A stretch of 64,000 bases of DNA from Actinoplanes sp. L3-i22 (GTDB taxonomy: Bacteria; Actinomycetota; Actinomycetes; Mycobacteriales; Micromonosporaceae): contig NZ_AP024745.1 of the NCBI RefSeq assembly GCF_019704555.1, forward strand, positions 1,918,001-1,982,000, written 5' to 3'. A program made the position numbers and the translations under genes. Shown piece after piece: positions 20,078 through 28,691 of this stretch. Each line of letters begins with the position of its first letter. Within the stretch, counting starts at the first letter, position 1. Below the pieces are notes generated by a model. That model ran no database searches. It was not told the origin of the DNA and saw only the letters and a program-made list of their open reading frames with translations.

Positions 20078-20899
20078 TCAGGCCGGCAGGTCGCAGACGA
20101 AGATCGCGGTGCCCGGGAAGAGGCGGCCGCGCAGCGGGCTCCACTGGCCCCAGGTCTCCTCGTGGCCCGCCGGCCACTCCGGCTCCACCAGGTCGCGCAC
20201 CACGAACCCGGCCGCCACCAGCTCCCGGATCCGGTCCCCGACCGTGCGATGCTGCTCCAGGTAGGTGAGCTGGCCCTGCTCGTCCCGCTCCACGTACGGC
20301 GACCGGTCGAAGTACGAGTTCCGGGCGAGCAGCCCGCTCTCGTCCGGCTCGTCCCAGAAGATCCAGCGCATCGGGTGGGTGACCGAGAACACCCAGCTGC
20401 CGCCGGGCCGCAGCACCCGGGCCACCTCGCGCATCGCGGCCGCCGAGTCGTCCACGAACGGGATCGCCCCGAACGCCGTACACACGATGTCGAAGGAATC
20501 CGCCCGGAACGGCAGCGCCATCGCGTCCGACTGCACCAGCGGCACGCTCACCCGGCTGCGCCTGGCCGCCGCGACCGCGTGCCGCAGCATGCCCGCGGAC
20601 AGGTCCATCGCCACCGGCCGGGCGCCCTGCACGCGCAACCACCGGGCTCCGGCCGCGGCGCCGGCGCCGAGTTCCAGGATCTTTTTCCCGCGTACGTCGC
20701 CGAGCAGTCCCGCGTCGGCCTCCCGCACCCGCTCCGGGCACCAGACGAAGTCCACGTCCCCGAGGAACGCGCCGTGCTCGTCCTGGTAGTCGTCGGCGTC
20801 CAGATCCCACCAGATCCGGTTCGCGTCGCGGGTCTCGTCCTCGGTCACCCGGCGGCCCGAGCCCCCGTTCGCCCGGCCGTGCGGGGGAATTTCAGTCAC
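20078..20899 (-). CDS. Class I SAM-dependent methyltransferase
   Basis: 273 residues. SAM-binding motif I is ILELGAGAAAGARWL, followed by PVAMDLSAGMLRHA (acidic loop), LVQSDAMALPFRADSFDIVC (motif II/III) and LRPGGSWVFSVTHP. The N-terminus IWWDLDADDYQDEHGAFLG is typical of a methyltransferase family common beside rpsA in actinomycetes; no substrate is assigned. GTG 20899 follows a TACCGT box (20911-20906) by six bases, so the mRNA may be leaderless. Confidence 0.85.
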   Translation of the reverse strand: MTEIPPHGRANGGSGRRVTEDETRDANRIWWDLDADDYQDEHGAFLGDVDFVWCPERVREADAGLLGDVRGKKILELGAGAAAGARWLRVQGARPVAMDLSAGMLRHAVAAARRSRVSVPLVQSDAMALPFRADSFDIVCTAFGAIPFVDDSAAAMREVARVLRPGGSWVFSVTHPMRWIFWDEPDESGLLARNSYFDRSPYVERDEQGQLTYLEQHRTVGDRIRELVAAGFVVRDLVEPEWPAGHEETWGQWSPLRGRLFPGTAIFVCDLPA

Positions 20900-20905
20900 T
20901 CGACC

Positions 20906-20911
20906 ACGGTA
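20906..20911 (-). promoter_or_regulatory. -10 box of leaderless methyltransferase gene
   Basis: TACCGT on the minus strand ends six bases before the GTG at 20899. There is no Shine-Dalgarno between them. The -35 is not evident. Confidence 0.4.
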
Positions 20912-21000
20912 CGGCAGGCGCGGCGGGCGTCCTTATTCGGCATAAAACGGTCATGCTGGCGGGTTCTGCCCGAACAATGTGCCGCGGTCATCAGGAGGGC

Positions 21001-21221
21001 TTGCAACCTGTGGTAATGCGCACGGTAAGCTAGTCGATGCGCTCGCGGAACGTGTGCCTCGGCAGGGAGCAGGTTCCACGGTCGCCGGTCTCGGCATGAT
21101 CGACTGGCAATGATCAACTCCTCCAGGGTTGGGTCGTCTCGTTCGTTCGTGCCGCTTCCGGCGGCAGTTCCGTCGAGCGCGGGAGACACCACGAATCCAT
21201 CCGTTCGGAGCAACTGTCCAC
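21001..21221 (+). promoter_or_regulatory. Putative rpsA promoter and leader
   Basis: The 322-bp gap between the methyltransferase (-) and rpsA (+) has no gene. TTGCAA at 21001 and TAAGCT at 21026 could be a -35/-10 pair (19-bp spacing, a little long), leaving a leader of about 185 bases. GGAG at 21207-21210 is the only ribosome-site candidate and lies 11 bases from the ATG. S1 is often translationally autoregulated through its leader; nothing here proves it. Confidence 0.3.
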
Positions 21222-22727
21222 ATGACGAGCAGCATCGAGGCCACCTCGAGCGCCAACCGTGTCACCGTCGACGACCTCGGCTCTGAGGAAGCTTTCCTCG
21301 CAGCCATCGACGAGACCATCAAGTACTTCAACGACGGCGACATTGTCGAAGGCACCGTCGTCAAGGTCGATCGGGACGAGGTCCTGCTCGACATCGGCTA
21401 CAAGACCGAGGGCGTCATCCCCTCGCGCGAGTTGTCGATCAAGCACGACGTGGACCCCGCGGAAGTGGTGTCGGTCGGTGACCACATCGAAGCCCTCGTC
21501 CTCACCAAGGAGGACAAGGAAGGGCGTCTGATCCTCTCGAAGAAGCGCGCTCAGTACGAGCGGGCTTGGGGCACGATCGAGAAGATCAAGGAAGAGGACG
21601 GCGTCGTCCGCGGCTCCGTCATCGAGGTCGTCAAGGGTGGTCTCATCCTGGACATCGGCCTCCGTGGCTTCCTGCCGGCCTCCCTGGTCGAGATGCGTCG
21701 CGTCCGCGATCTGCAGCCGTACGTCGGCCGCGAGCTCGAGGCGAAGATCATCGAGCTGGACAAGAACCGCAACAACGTGGTTCTGTCCCGCCGCGCCTGG
21801 CTCGAGCAGACGCAGTCCGAGGTTCGCACCGAGTTCCTCAACAAGCTGCAGAAGGGCCAGGTCCGCAAGGGCGTCGTGTCCTCGATCGTCAACTTCGGCG
21901 CCTTCGTCGACCTTGGCGGCGTGGACGGCCTGGTGCACGTCTCCGAGCTCTCCTGGAAGCACATCGACCACCCCTCCGAGGTCGTCGAGGTCGGCCAGGA
22001 GGTCGAGGTCGAGGTTCTGGACGTCGACCTGGACCGCGAGCGCGTCTCGCTGTCGCTGAAGGCGACGCAGGAGGACCCGTGGCGTCAGTTCGCCCGGACC
22101 CACGCGATCAACCAGATCGTGCCGGGTAAGGTCACCAAGCTCGTTCCGTTCGGCGCGTTCGTCCGCGTCGATGACGGCATCGAGGGCCTGGTGCACATCT
22201 CCGAGCTGGCCGAGCGGCACGTCGAGCTGCCCGAGCAGGTCGTCCAGGTGGGTTCGGACGTCCTGGTCAAGGTCATCGACATCGACCTCGAGCGTCGCCG
22301 GATCTCGCTGTCGCTCAAGCAGGCCAACGAGGGCTTCGTCGAGGGCGAGGAGCACTTCGACCCGACCCTCTACGGCATGGCCGCGACGTACGACGCCGAG
22401 GGCAACTACATCTACCCCGAGGGCTTCGACCCCGAGACGGGTGAGTGGCTCGAGGGCTTCGACAAGCAGCGCGAGACGTGGGAGAAGCAGTACGCGGACG
22501 CCCGCGAGCGCTGGGAGGCCCACACCAAGCAGGTGCAGGCGTCCCGCGACGCCGACGCCGAGGCTGCGCTCAACCCGGCTCCGGTCGGTGGCGTGACCAC
22601 GTCGTCGTCCACCTCTTCGTCGAGCTCGTCGGCCCCGACGCGCTCCGCCGAGGAGCCGGCCGGCACGCTGGCCACCGACGAGGCTCTCGCTGCCCTGCGC
22701 GAGAAGCTGGCCGGCGGCAAGAGCTGA
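21222..22727 (+). CDS. rpsA: Ribosomal protein S1 (bS1)
   Basis: 501 residues. Four S1 RNA-binding repeats are visible, each with a glycine-rich strand: GDIVEGTVVKVDRDEVLLDIG, GVVRGSVIEVVKGGLILDIG, GQVRKGVVSSIVNFGAFVDLG and GKVTKLVPFGAFVRVDDG. A non-S1 tail rich in Ser/Thr and acidic residues ends with ALREKLAGGKS. S1 brings structured mRNA to the 30S subunit; the shorter four-repeat form is usual in actinobacteria. Start ATG 21222 gives MTSSIEATSS, the expected N-terminus; the upstream open frame is ignored. A textbook terminator follows. Confidence 0.97.
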   Translation: MTSSIEATSSANRVTVDDLGSEEAFLAAIDETIKYFNDGDIVEGTVVKVDRDEVLLDIGYKTEGVIPSRELSIKHDVDPAEVVSVGDHIEALVLTKEDKEGRLILSKKRAQYERAWGTIEKIKEEDGVVRGSVIEVVKGGLILDIGLRGFLPASLVEMRRVRDLQPYVGRELEAKIIELDKNRNNVVLSRRAWLEQTQSEVRTEFLNKLQKGQVRKGVVSSIVNFGAFVDLGGVDGLVHVSELSWKHIDHPSEVVEVGQEVEVEVLDVDLDRERVSLSLKATQEDPWRQFARTHAINQIVPGKVTKLVPFGAFVRVDDGIEGLVHISELAERHVELPEQVVQVGSDVLVKVIDIDLERRRISLSLKQANEGFVEGEEHFDPTLYGMAATYDAEGNYIYPEGFDPETGEWLEGFDKQRETWEKQYADARERWEAHTKQVQASRDADAEAALNPAPVGGVTTSSSTSSSSSSAPTRSAEEPAGTLATDEALAALREKLAGGKS

Positions 22728-22775
22728 TCGGCCCGGCTGTTCCGGTAAGGAACCGGTTGCTCCGGTAGTGCACTG

Positions 22776-22813
22776 AGAAAGACCGTCTCGGCTTCGGCCG
22801 GGGCGGTCTTTCT
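22776..22813 (+). terminator. Intrinsic terminator of rpsA
   Basis: Arms 22776-22792 (AGAAAGACCGTCTCGGC) and 22797-22813 close on a TTCG tetraloop, with minor mispairs in the middle; CTGTTTC follows. It is 48 bases after the rpsA stop. Confidence 0.85.
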
Positions 22814-22990
22814 CTGTTTCGGCTTTCTCTGTTCCGGGCCGGGGTGCTTCCGTGCTTCGGGGCGGTCTTTCCGTGTTCCGTGCCGGTTGTTCTGCGGGGT
22901 GGCCTCTCCGCGCTCCGGGCCGGTCGTTCGGTGTTCCGGGCGGTGCGGCCTTTGTGTTCCGGGCCGGGGCGACTAGCACATTCGCGGGCC
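22814..22990 (+). repeat. Degenerate TTCCGGGCCGG-type repeats in the rpsA-coaE spacer
   Basis: GTTCCGGGCCGG and close variants (GTTCCGTGCCGG, GCTCCGGGCCGG, GTTCCGGGCGG) recur about every 25-45 bases over 22820-22975. The same TTCCGG core recurs near 33.5 and 36.6 kb. No ORF here is credible. The rest of the 22728-23199 spacer has no recognised gene. Confidence 0.6.
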
Positions 22991-23199
22991 TGGTTCTGGT
23001 TTTCCACAGCGCGGGGTTGTCCACAGGGCCGCCACGTGATCTTGCGAAAGTCCGGGAGAATGGAGCCTCGGGCGGTCAGCCCCCTGGTGGGTGGGGACTC
23101 GACGGTTGGCGGGGACTCGACTGGTGGGCTGCCTGGCGTTCGCCAAGTCGTGACGGGGCTCGGCGCGCCGGTTGAGCGCCGGGCCGGGATACTGATTTC

Positions 23200-24384
23200 A
23201 TGCTGATGGTCGGTCTCACGGGTGGCATCGGTGCCGGCAAGAGCGCCGTCTCGGCACGGCTGGCCGAGCGCGGTGCCGTGGTCATCGATGCCGACAAGCT
23301 GGCCCGTGAGGTGGTCGAGCCGGGCACCGAGGGGCTCGCCGAGATCGTCGCCGCGTTCGGGTCCGGGGTGCTCACCGCGGCGGGCGAGCTGGACCGTCCG
23401 GCGTTGGGGGCGAAGGTCTTCGGCGACGAGGAGGCCCGGCGGACGCTGGAGCGGATCATCCACCCGCGGGTCCGGGCGCGCACCGCCGAGCTGGTCAAGG
23501 CCGCGCCGCCGGACGCGATCGTGGTCAACGACGTGCCGTTGCTGGTCGAGACGGGGCTGGCTCCGACGTACCATCTGGTCCTGGTCGTCTCGGCGGACCG
23601 TGACGTGCGGACGCAGCGGCTGATCCGCGACCGTGGCATGTCGGCGGCGGAGGCCGCCGCCCGGATCGGCGCGCAGGCCGACGACGCCACCCGGCAGGCC
23701 GCAGCCGACGTGGTCCTGCCCAACGAGGAGGATCTCGCCGCCCTGCACGCCCGGGTCGACGCGTTGTGGCGTGACCGGCTGGTCGACTTCGAGCGCAACC
23801 TCCGGTTCGGAGATGCCGCCCGCAAGGGCCCTGAGCTGCGCGTCGTCCCGGCCGACCCGGCCTGGCCGCAGGCCGCCGACCGGCTCGTCGCACGGATCCG
23901 GCACCACCTCGGCGAGGCCGTGGTGCATCACATCGGCTCGACCGCGGTGCCCGGCCTGCCGGCCAAGGACATCATCGACCTCATGCTTTCGGTACGAACG
24001 CTGGCCGCGGCCGACGCGCTCGCCGGCCGCCTGGCGGTGGCCGGTTTCCCGCGCCGCTCGGGGGAGTGGGTGGACAACGCCCGCGGGCTGCCCGGGGTGA
24101 CCTGGCCGAAGCGGGTGCACGGCTCGGCCGACCCGGGGCGGCCGATGATCCTGCACGTCCGGGTGGTCGGCTCGCCCGGCTGGCGGTACGCGCTGCTCAT
24201 GCGGGACCACCTGCGCGCGGTCCCGGAGGCGCGGGACGCCTACGCGGCGGCGAAGGCGGAGCTGGCGCTGCGGTTCGCGGACCGGGCCGGGTATGCGCGG
24301 GCCAAGGAGCCGTGGTTCGACGACGAGGCGCGGGCGGCGGACGACTGGGCGCTGGCGACGGGCTGGCAGCCGCCGCTCTCCTGA
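23200..24384 (+). CDS. coaE: Dephospho-CoA kinase fused to GrpB/UPF0157 domain
   Basis: 394 residues, twice the size of E. coli CoaE. Residues 1-200 are the kinase: P-loop GGIGAGKS at 8-15, DADKLAREVV, and VVNDVPLLVETGL, catalysing the final CoA biosynthesis step (phosphorylation of dephospho-CoA). Residues from about 208 form a GrpB/UPF0157 domain of the nucleotidyltransferase fold, with VVPADPAWPQAADRLVARI, HHIGSTAVPGLPAKDIIDLM and LHVRVVGSPGWRYALLMRDHL. The same fusion is established in mycobacteria, where the second domain is linked to folding or regulation. ATG at 23200 or 23206; GATACT lies six bases before the first, so it may be leaderless. Confidence 0.94.
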   Translation: MLMVGLTGGIGAGKSAVSARLAERGAVVIDADKLAREVVEPGTEGLAEIVAAFGSGVLTAAGELDRPALGAKVFGDEEARRTLERIIHPRVRARTAELVKAAPPDAIVVNDVPLLVETGLAPTYHLVLVVSADRDVRTQRLIRDRGMSAAEAAARIGAQADDATRQAAADVVLPNEEDLAALHARVDALWRDRLVDFERNLRFGDAARKGPELRVVPADPAWPQAADRLVARIRHHLGEAVVHHIGSTAVPGLPAKDIIDLMLSVRTLAAADALAGRLAVAGFPRRSGEWVDNARGLPGVTWPKRVHGSADPGRPMILHVRVVGSPGWRYALLMRDHLRAVPEARDAYAAAKAELALRFADRAGYARAKEPWFDDEARAADDWALATGWQPPLS

Positions 24385-24417
24385 CCCCGGGTCTCGATCT
24401 CGGGAGCCGGCTAGCGG

Positions 24418-24551
24418 CGCTCGCGGCGGTCGGTCGGCGTGTCGCGCGACCCCTCGCGGGTGCGCGCGCCGGAGCCGGGGCGCATCGACCGCGATGCGGC
24501 GCGGCTGGACCGATGGGTGGTCCCGACCGCGCGCGTCGACCGCCGCGAGCG
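24418..24551. other. Structured spacer between coaE and uvrB
   Basis: CGCTCGCGGCGGTCG (24418-24432) is perfectly complementary to 24537-24551, closing a 104-base interior that contains a small hairpin (GCATCG/CGATGC). The 321-bp spacer 24385-24705 has no credible gene; the uvrB promoter is at its end. It may be a coaE terminator or an untranslated RNA. Confidence 0.45.
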
Positions 24552-24675
24552 GCCTACCCAGCCAGGGTAGGGGCGGGCGAAAGACCCGACAATGGCGTAC
24601 GGCGCGGCCGAATGTGCACCATCGGCACGGCCGGGGCGACGGGAGTCCCCGGCGGGCGGCGGGCGCTGCCGGAAC

Positions 24676-24698
24676 TTGTCATACCCCCGACGTACGGT
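24676..24698 (+). promoter_or_regulatory. RecA-NDp/PafBC-type promoter of uvrB
   Basis: TTGTCA (24676-24681), TAC, eight bases (CCCCGACG), TACGGT (24693-24698). Seven bases then lead directly to ATG 24706, so the transcript is expected to be leaderless; no Shine-Dalgarno is present. Confidence 0.78.
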
Positions 24699-24705
24699 GG
24701 TGGGC

Positions 24706-26808
24706 ATGGCGCTCGACATCCCACGACTCGACGGCCGGTTCGAGGTCATCAGCGACTACAAACCGGCCGGTGACCAGCCCGCGGCAATCGACGAACTGGA
24801 GCGGCGGGTCCGCAACGGCGACCGGCACACCGTGCTGCTCGGCGCGACCGGCACCGGCAAGAGCGCGACCACCGCGTGGCTGATCGAGCGACTGCAGCGG
24901 CCGGCGCTGGTGCTCGCGCCGAACAAGACGCTCTGCGCCCAGCTCGCCAAGGAGTTCCGCGAGCTGATGCCGAACAACGCCGTCGAATACTTCGTCAGCT
25001 ATTACGACTACTACCAGCCCGAGGCGTACATCGCGCAGACCGACACCTACATCGAGAAGGACTCGTCGGTCAACGAGGAGGTCGAGCGGCTCCGGCACTC
25101 GGCCACCATGTCGCTGCTGACCCGGCGCGACACGATCGTGGTCGCCACGGTCAGCGCGATCTACGGCCTCGGCACCCCGCAGGAGTACATCGAGCGCGCC
25201 GTCAAGGTCAAGGTCGGCGGCGAGGTCGATCGGGACAAGCTGCTGCGCCGGCTCGTCGACATTCAGTACGCGCGCAACGACGTCGCCTTCCAGCGCGGCA
25301 CGTTCCGCGTCCGCGGTGACACGCTGGAGATCATCCCGGCGTATGAAGAGCTCGCCATCCGCGTCGAGCTCTTCGGCGACGAGGTGGAGAAGCTGTATTA
25401 CCTGCACCCGCTCACCGGCGAGGTGGTCCGCGAGGTCGACGAGCTGATCATCTTCCCGGCGACGCACTACGTGGCCGGTCCGGAACGGATGGAGCGGGCG
25501 ATCCGCGACATCGAGGCCGAGCTGGGCGAGCGGCTGGCCGAGCTGGAGCGCCAGGGCAAGCTGCTGGAGGCGCAGCGGCTGCGGATGCGGACCACCTACG
25601 ACATCGAGATGATGCGCCAGGTCGGCTTCTGCAACGGCATCGAGAACTATTCGATGCACATGGACGGCCGCCAGCCCGGCGAGCCGGCGTACACCCTGCT
25701 CGACTACTTCCCGGACGACTTCGTCACCGTCATCGACGAGTCGCACGTCACGATCCCGCAGATCGGCGGGATGTATGAGGGCGACGCCTCGCGGAAACGG
25801 ATCCTGATCGAGCACGGCTTCCGGCTGCCCAGCGCCGCCGACAACCGTCCGCTCCGGTGGGACGAGTTCCTCGAGCGGGTCGGCCAGATGGTCTTCCTCT
25901 CCGCGACCCCGGGCAACTGGGAGATGGAGCGGGCGCAGGGCGAGTTCGTCGAGCAGGTGATCCGGCCGACCGGCCTGGTCGACCCGCAGGTCGTGGTCAA
26001 GCCGACGAAGGGCCAGATCGACGACCTGATGCACGAGATCCAGCTCCGGACGGAGAAGGACGAGCGCGTCCTGGTCACCACGCTCACCAAGAAGATGTCC
26101 GAGGACCTCACCGACTATCTGCTGGAGAACGGGATCCGGGTGCGCTACCTGCACTCCGAGGTGGACACGCTGCGCCGGGTCGAGCTGCTCAAGGAGCTGC
26201 GCAAGGGCGACTACGACGTGCTGGTCGGGATCAACCTGCTGCGGGAGGGGCTCGACCTGCCCGAGGTGTCGCTGGTCGCGATCCTCGACGCGGACAAGGA
26301 AGGGTTCCTGCGCAGCGGGCGCTCGCTGATCCAGACCATCGGCCGGGCCGCCCGGAACGTGTCCGGCGAGGTCCACATGTATGCCGACAAGATCACGCCG
26401 TCGATGCGGGCCGCGATCGACGAGACCGACCGGCGGCGCGCCAAGCAGATCGCCCACAACGAGGCGAACGGGATCGTCCCGCAGGCGCTCCGCAAGAAGA
26501 TCCACGACATCCTCGACGACATCTACCGGGAAGCCGAGGACACCGACGCGATCGTCGGCGGCGCCGGCCGCCAGATGTCCCGGGGCAAGGCGCCGGTGCC
26601 GGAGACCCGCTCGAAGGCCCGCGGCTCCACGGTCCCGGCCCGCGAGGGGATGGCCCGGGTCGAGCTGGCCCAGCTCATCCAGGACCTCAGCGACCAGATG
26701 CTGGGTGCGGCGCGCGAGCTGCAGTTCGAGCTGGCCGCCCGGATCCGCGACGAGATCGGCGAACTGAAGAAGGAACTCCGCGGAATGGACGCCGCCGGCG
26801 TGAAGTAA
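24706..26808 (+). CDS. uvrB: Excinuclease ABC subunit B
   Basis: 700 residues. DNA-loading helicase-like subunit of nucleotide excision repair. Walker A GATGTGKS at 46-53; the damage-wedge beta-hairpin region [19 protein letters not shown]; Walker B-type DESH near 344; helicase motif VI region [13 protein letters not shown]-terminal UVR motif with [19 protein letters not shown] for UvrC binding. Start ATG 24706 gives [12 protein letters not shown], the conserved N-terminus; the frame open to 24592 is upstream noise. A damage-type promoter sits immediately upstream. Confidence 0.97.
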   Translation: MALDIPRLDGRFEVISDYKPAGDQPAAIDELERRVRNGDRHTVLLGATGTGKSATTAWLIERLQRPALVLAPNKTLCAQLAKEFRELMPNNAVEYFVSYYDYYQPEAYIAQTDTYIEKDSSVNEEVERLRHSATMSLLTRRDTIVVATVSAIYGLGTPQEYIERAVKVKVGGEVDRDKLLRRLVDIQYARNDVAFQRGTFRVRGDTLEIIPAYEELAIRVELFGDEVEKLYYLHPLTGEVVREVDELIIFPATHYVAGPERMERAIRDIEAELGERLAELERQGKLLEAQRLRMRTTYDIEMMRQVGFCNGIENYSMHMDGRQPGEPAYTLLDYFPDDFVTVIDESHVTIPQIGGMYEGDASRKRILIEHGFRLPSAADNRPLRWDEFLERVGQMVFLSATPGNWEMERAQGEFVEQVIRPTGLVDPQVVVKPTKGQIDDLMHEIQLRTEKDERVLVTTLTKKMSEDLTDYLLENGIRVRYLHSEVDTLRRVELLKELRKGDYDVLVGINLLREGLDLPEVSLVAILDADKEGFLRSGRSLIQTIGRAARNVSGEVHMYADKITPSMRAAIDETDRRRAKQIAHNEANGIVPQALRKKIHDILDDIYREAEDTDAIVGGAGRQMSRGKAPVPETRSKARGSTVPAREGMARVELAQLIQDLSDQMLGAARELQFELAARIRDEIGELKKELRGMDAAGVK

Positions 26809-26828
26809 CCGCGCCGCCACAGCGACCC

Positions 26829-27390
26829 GGCCGCCGCCCCCGCTTCACCGCGCCCAAACGGCGGCCCGCCTGGCCCGGCGCGGCCACGCGGCCGCCGCCC
26901 CCGCTACAGCGCGCCCAAACGGCGGCCGGCCTGGCCCGGCGCGGCCGCTGGCCGGGTCCGGGCGCGGTTGCCGGGCCGGAGGTGCGCTTGAGCACGGTCA
27001 CACGGCGGCCGCCCCGCTTCATCGCGGCTCCGCGGGGGCCAGCCTGGTCCCGCGCGATTGTTGGGCCGGCGGTGTGCTTGAACGCGGCCACGCGTCGGCC
27101 GGTCTGGTCCGGCGCGGTTGCCGGGCGGCGATGCGCTTGAACGCGGCGGGCGGACCGCTTCGCCGCGATCACGCGGCGGTCGGCCTGGTCCGGCGTGGCC
27201 GCCTGGCCGAGGATCGCCCGAGCCGGCCCCGGCTCGTCAGCTGGGGGCCTGCCTGGCTGGTGGGTGGGCCGGTGGGCGCCTGGCCGGCTTGCGGACGGGG
27301 CCGGTAGGCGGCTGGCTGGGCTGGGCCGGCGAGTGCCTGGCTGGGCCGGTGGGCGGCTGGCTGGGCCGGTGGGTGCCGGGGTGGGGCGGG
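26829..27390. repeat. GC-rich degenerate tandem repeats downstream of uvrB
   Basis: Two near-identical ~60-bp units (26829-26888 and 26889-26948, sharing CGCGCCCAAACGGCGGCC and CTGGCCCGGCGCGGCC) are followed by looser copies (GCGCGGTTGCCGGGCCG, then GTGCGCTTGAACGCGG, three times between 26960 and 27150) and by CTGGCTGGGCCGGTGGGCGG units at 27300-27390. Long ORFs cross it on both strands, but their Arg/Pro/Gly-only composition marks them as artefacts. No gene is called in 26809-27393. Confidence 0.7.
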
Positions 27391-27393
27391 CGA

Positions 27394-27729
27394 TCAGCCG
27401 GCGAAGAAGTCGTGGTCGGGGTTGGGGCGGGCGGAGGAGGCGGGGAGGTCGGCGAAGTACTCGGTCAGTGGGGGCTGGGCGAGCGTTGCCGCGATCAGGG
27501 CGCGCCACTGGGCGAAGCGTTCGGTGCGGCGGAAGTTCTGCTCGTGGGCCTCGACCGAGTCCCATTCGATCAGCAGGGCGAAGCGCGTGCCGGATTCGGT
27601 GCGGCGCTTGACCTGTAAGCCACGGCATCCCTCGGCGCCCGCGATCACCGGCCGGGCGAGCTGGTAGGCGGCGACGAAGTCGTCCTCCCGGCCGGGTAAT
27701 ACGTCGATTAGCGTGACTTCGAGGATCAT
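27394..27729 (-). CDS. Antibiotic biosynthesis monooxygenase (ABM)-fold protein
   Basis: 111-residue ferredoxin-like dimeric-barrel protein. MILEVTLIDVLPGREDDFVAAY, EGCRGLQVKRRTESGTRFALLIEW and HEQNFRRTERFAQWRALI match the ABM domain (PF03992). Members range from quinol monooxygenases to heme-degrading or regulatory proteins, so the reaction is not assigned. It stands alone; no biosynthetic cluster is nearby. ATG 27729 has no strong ribosome site. Confidence 0.82.
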   Translation of the reverse strand: MILEVTLIDVLPGREDDFVAAYQLARPVIAGAEGCRGLQVKRRTESGTRFALLIEWDSVEAHEQNFRRTERFAQWRALIAATLAQPPLTEYFADLPASSARPNPDHDFFAG

Positions 27730-27922
27730 GCCCGCAAGCGTCCCATACGCACCAGATGGCTAGCTTACTAGGATGCCTTAAGGGTCGTTCGGCTCAGCCG
27801 CGCGAGGTTGTCCTCTCTGGCCGATCTCACGGGGTTCTCCCAGCTCAAACACAACCCATCGCGGAACGATCATGTGGTGGCCGGCGACGCTGAAGAACGA
27901 CATACGTGGATGGGGCGCCGGA

Positions 27923-28060
27923 GGCGCGCGGGCACAAAGGCGCGCCGACGAGAGGGCGCGGGCGCAAAGGCGCGGCGGCCAGACGGCGCGGGCGCAAAGG
28001 CGTGGCGACAAGGGGTGCGGGCGCGCCGACAAGAGGGCGCAGGGCGAGGCGATGGGGTGG
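27923..28060. repeat. ~30-bp tandem repeats in a gene-free spacer
   Basis: Units built on GGCGCGGGCGCAAAGGCG begin near 27923, 27955 and 27985, with a broken copy after 28015. They lie in the 27730-28487 stretch, where no gene could be supported: ORFs at 27808-28167 (+) and 27778-28068 (-) are low-complexity translations of the repeat. The distal part of this stretch leads into the terC riboswitch. Confidence 0.65.
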
Positions 28061-28487
28061 CGCGGCAACGAGAGCGGCGTGGTGACGACGCCAGCGCGGC
28101 GCGGCGAGGCGGGGCGAAGTGGGTCGGGCGCAGGGGTGCGGTGATGAGGTGGCGGGGCGGGGAGTGATTACAGAGCGCTGACGTGCGCTACCGATCAGTG
28201 AGGTGATGGAGTGACCTGAGTGAAACGGGCGCTCCCCATCCGCGGTCCTTGCCACCTGAGAGTGAATCCCAGGTCACCACCGGCCCATGATGATCACGCC
28301 ATGATGTGACCCCAGGCCCCAAAACCGCTGGTGGGGACCGCTCCGGCTCCCCGACCCAAGGTAAAAGCAGGGTTGCCCGAAAATTACGTACCGGTAATGC
28401 CTGCCCTGAGTGGTTTGAGTTGCGAACCCGGTTACTTCTCGCCGCCCGGTGTGTCGATCGGGGTCGGGATGCGCAACAATAGGCAAC

Positions 28488-28608
28488 GTGGGAGGGGAGT
28501 ATTCCCCCGCTCCGGTCTCGTCAACACGGAATGACTCGCTCGGGTGACCAGCGAGGAAACCCGGGGCCGGGGGTCGCGGAACGTCAGCGGCGGAAGAGAC
28601 CTCCGACA
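28488..28608 (+). promoter_or_regulatory. yybP-ykoY (Mn2+) riboswitch upstream of terC
   Basis: The family's conserved blocks are present in order: GGAGGGGAGTA at 28491-28501, CTCCGGTCTCGTCAACACGG at 28510-28529, GAAACCCGGGGCCGGGGG and GGAAGAGACCTCC ending at 28604. The 5' GGAGG (28491-28495) can pair with CCTCC (28600-28604) as the closing P1 stem. The family senses Mn2+ and commonly precedes terC/alx or P-type ATPase genes, which agrees with the gene 84 bases downstream. Boundaries are by eye. Confidence 0.82.
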
Positions 28609-28691
28609 GTCGCACGTTGCTGTTCTTTTCGCCGGATCTTGAAAAAGCTGGCAAAAGGACAGCGACGACTCGTGTCTGCCGGAGGTTCACG

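Noticed and set aside
26687..27628. 313-residue minus-strand Arg/Pro-rich ORF after uvrB
   Set aside because: It overlaps the end of uvrB and the ABM gene and consists of repeat translation.
27808..28167. 119-residue basic protein
   Set aside because: It is a translation of the 30-bp repeats, has no ribosome site and no recognisable fold.
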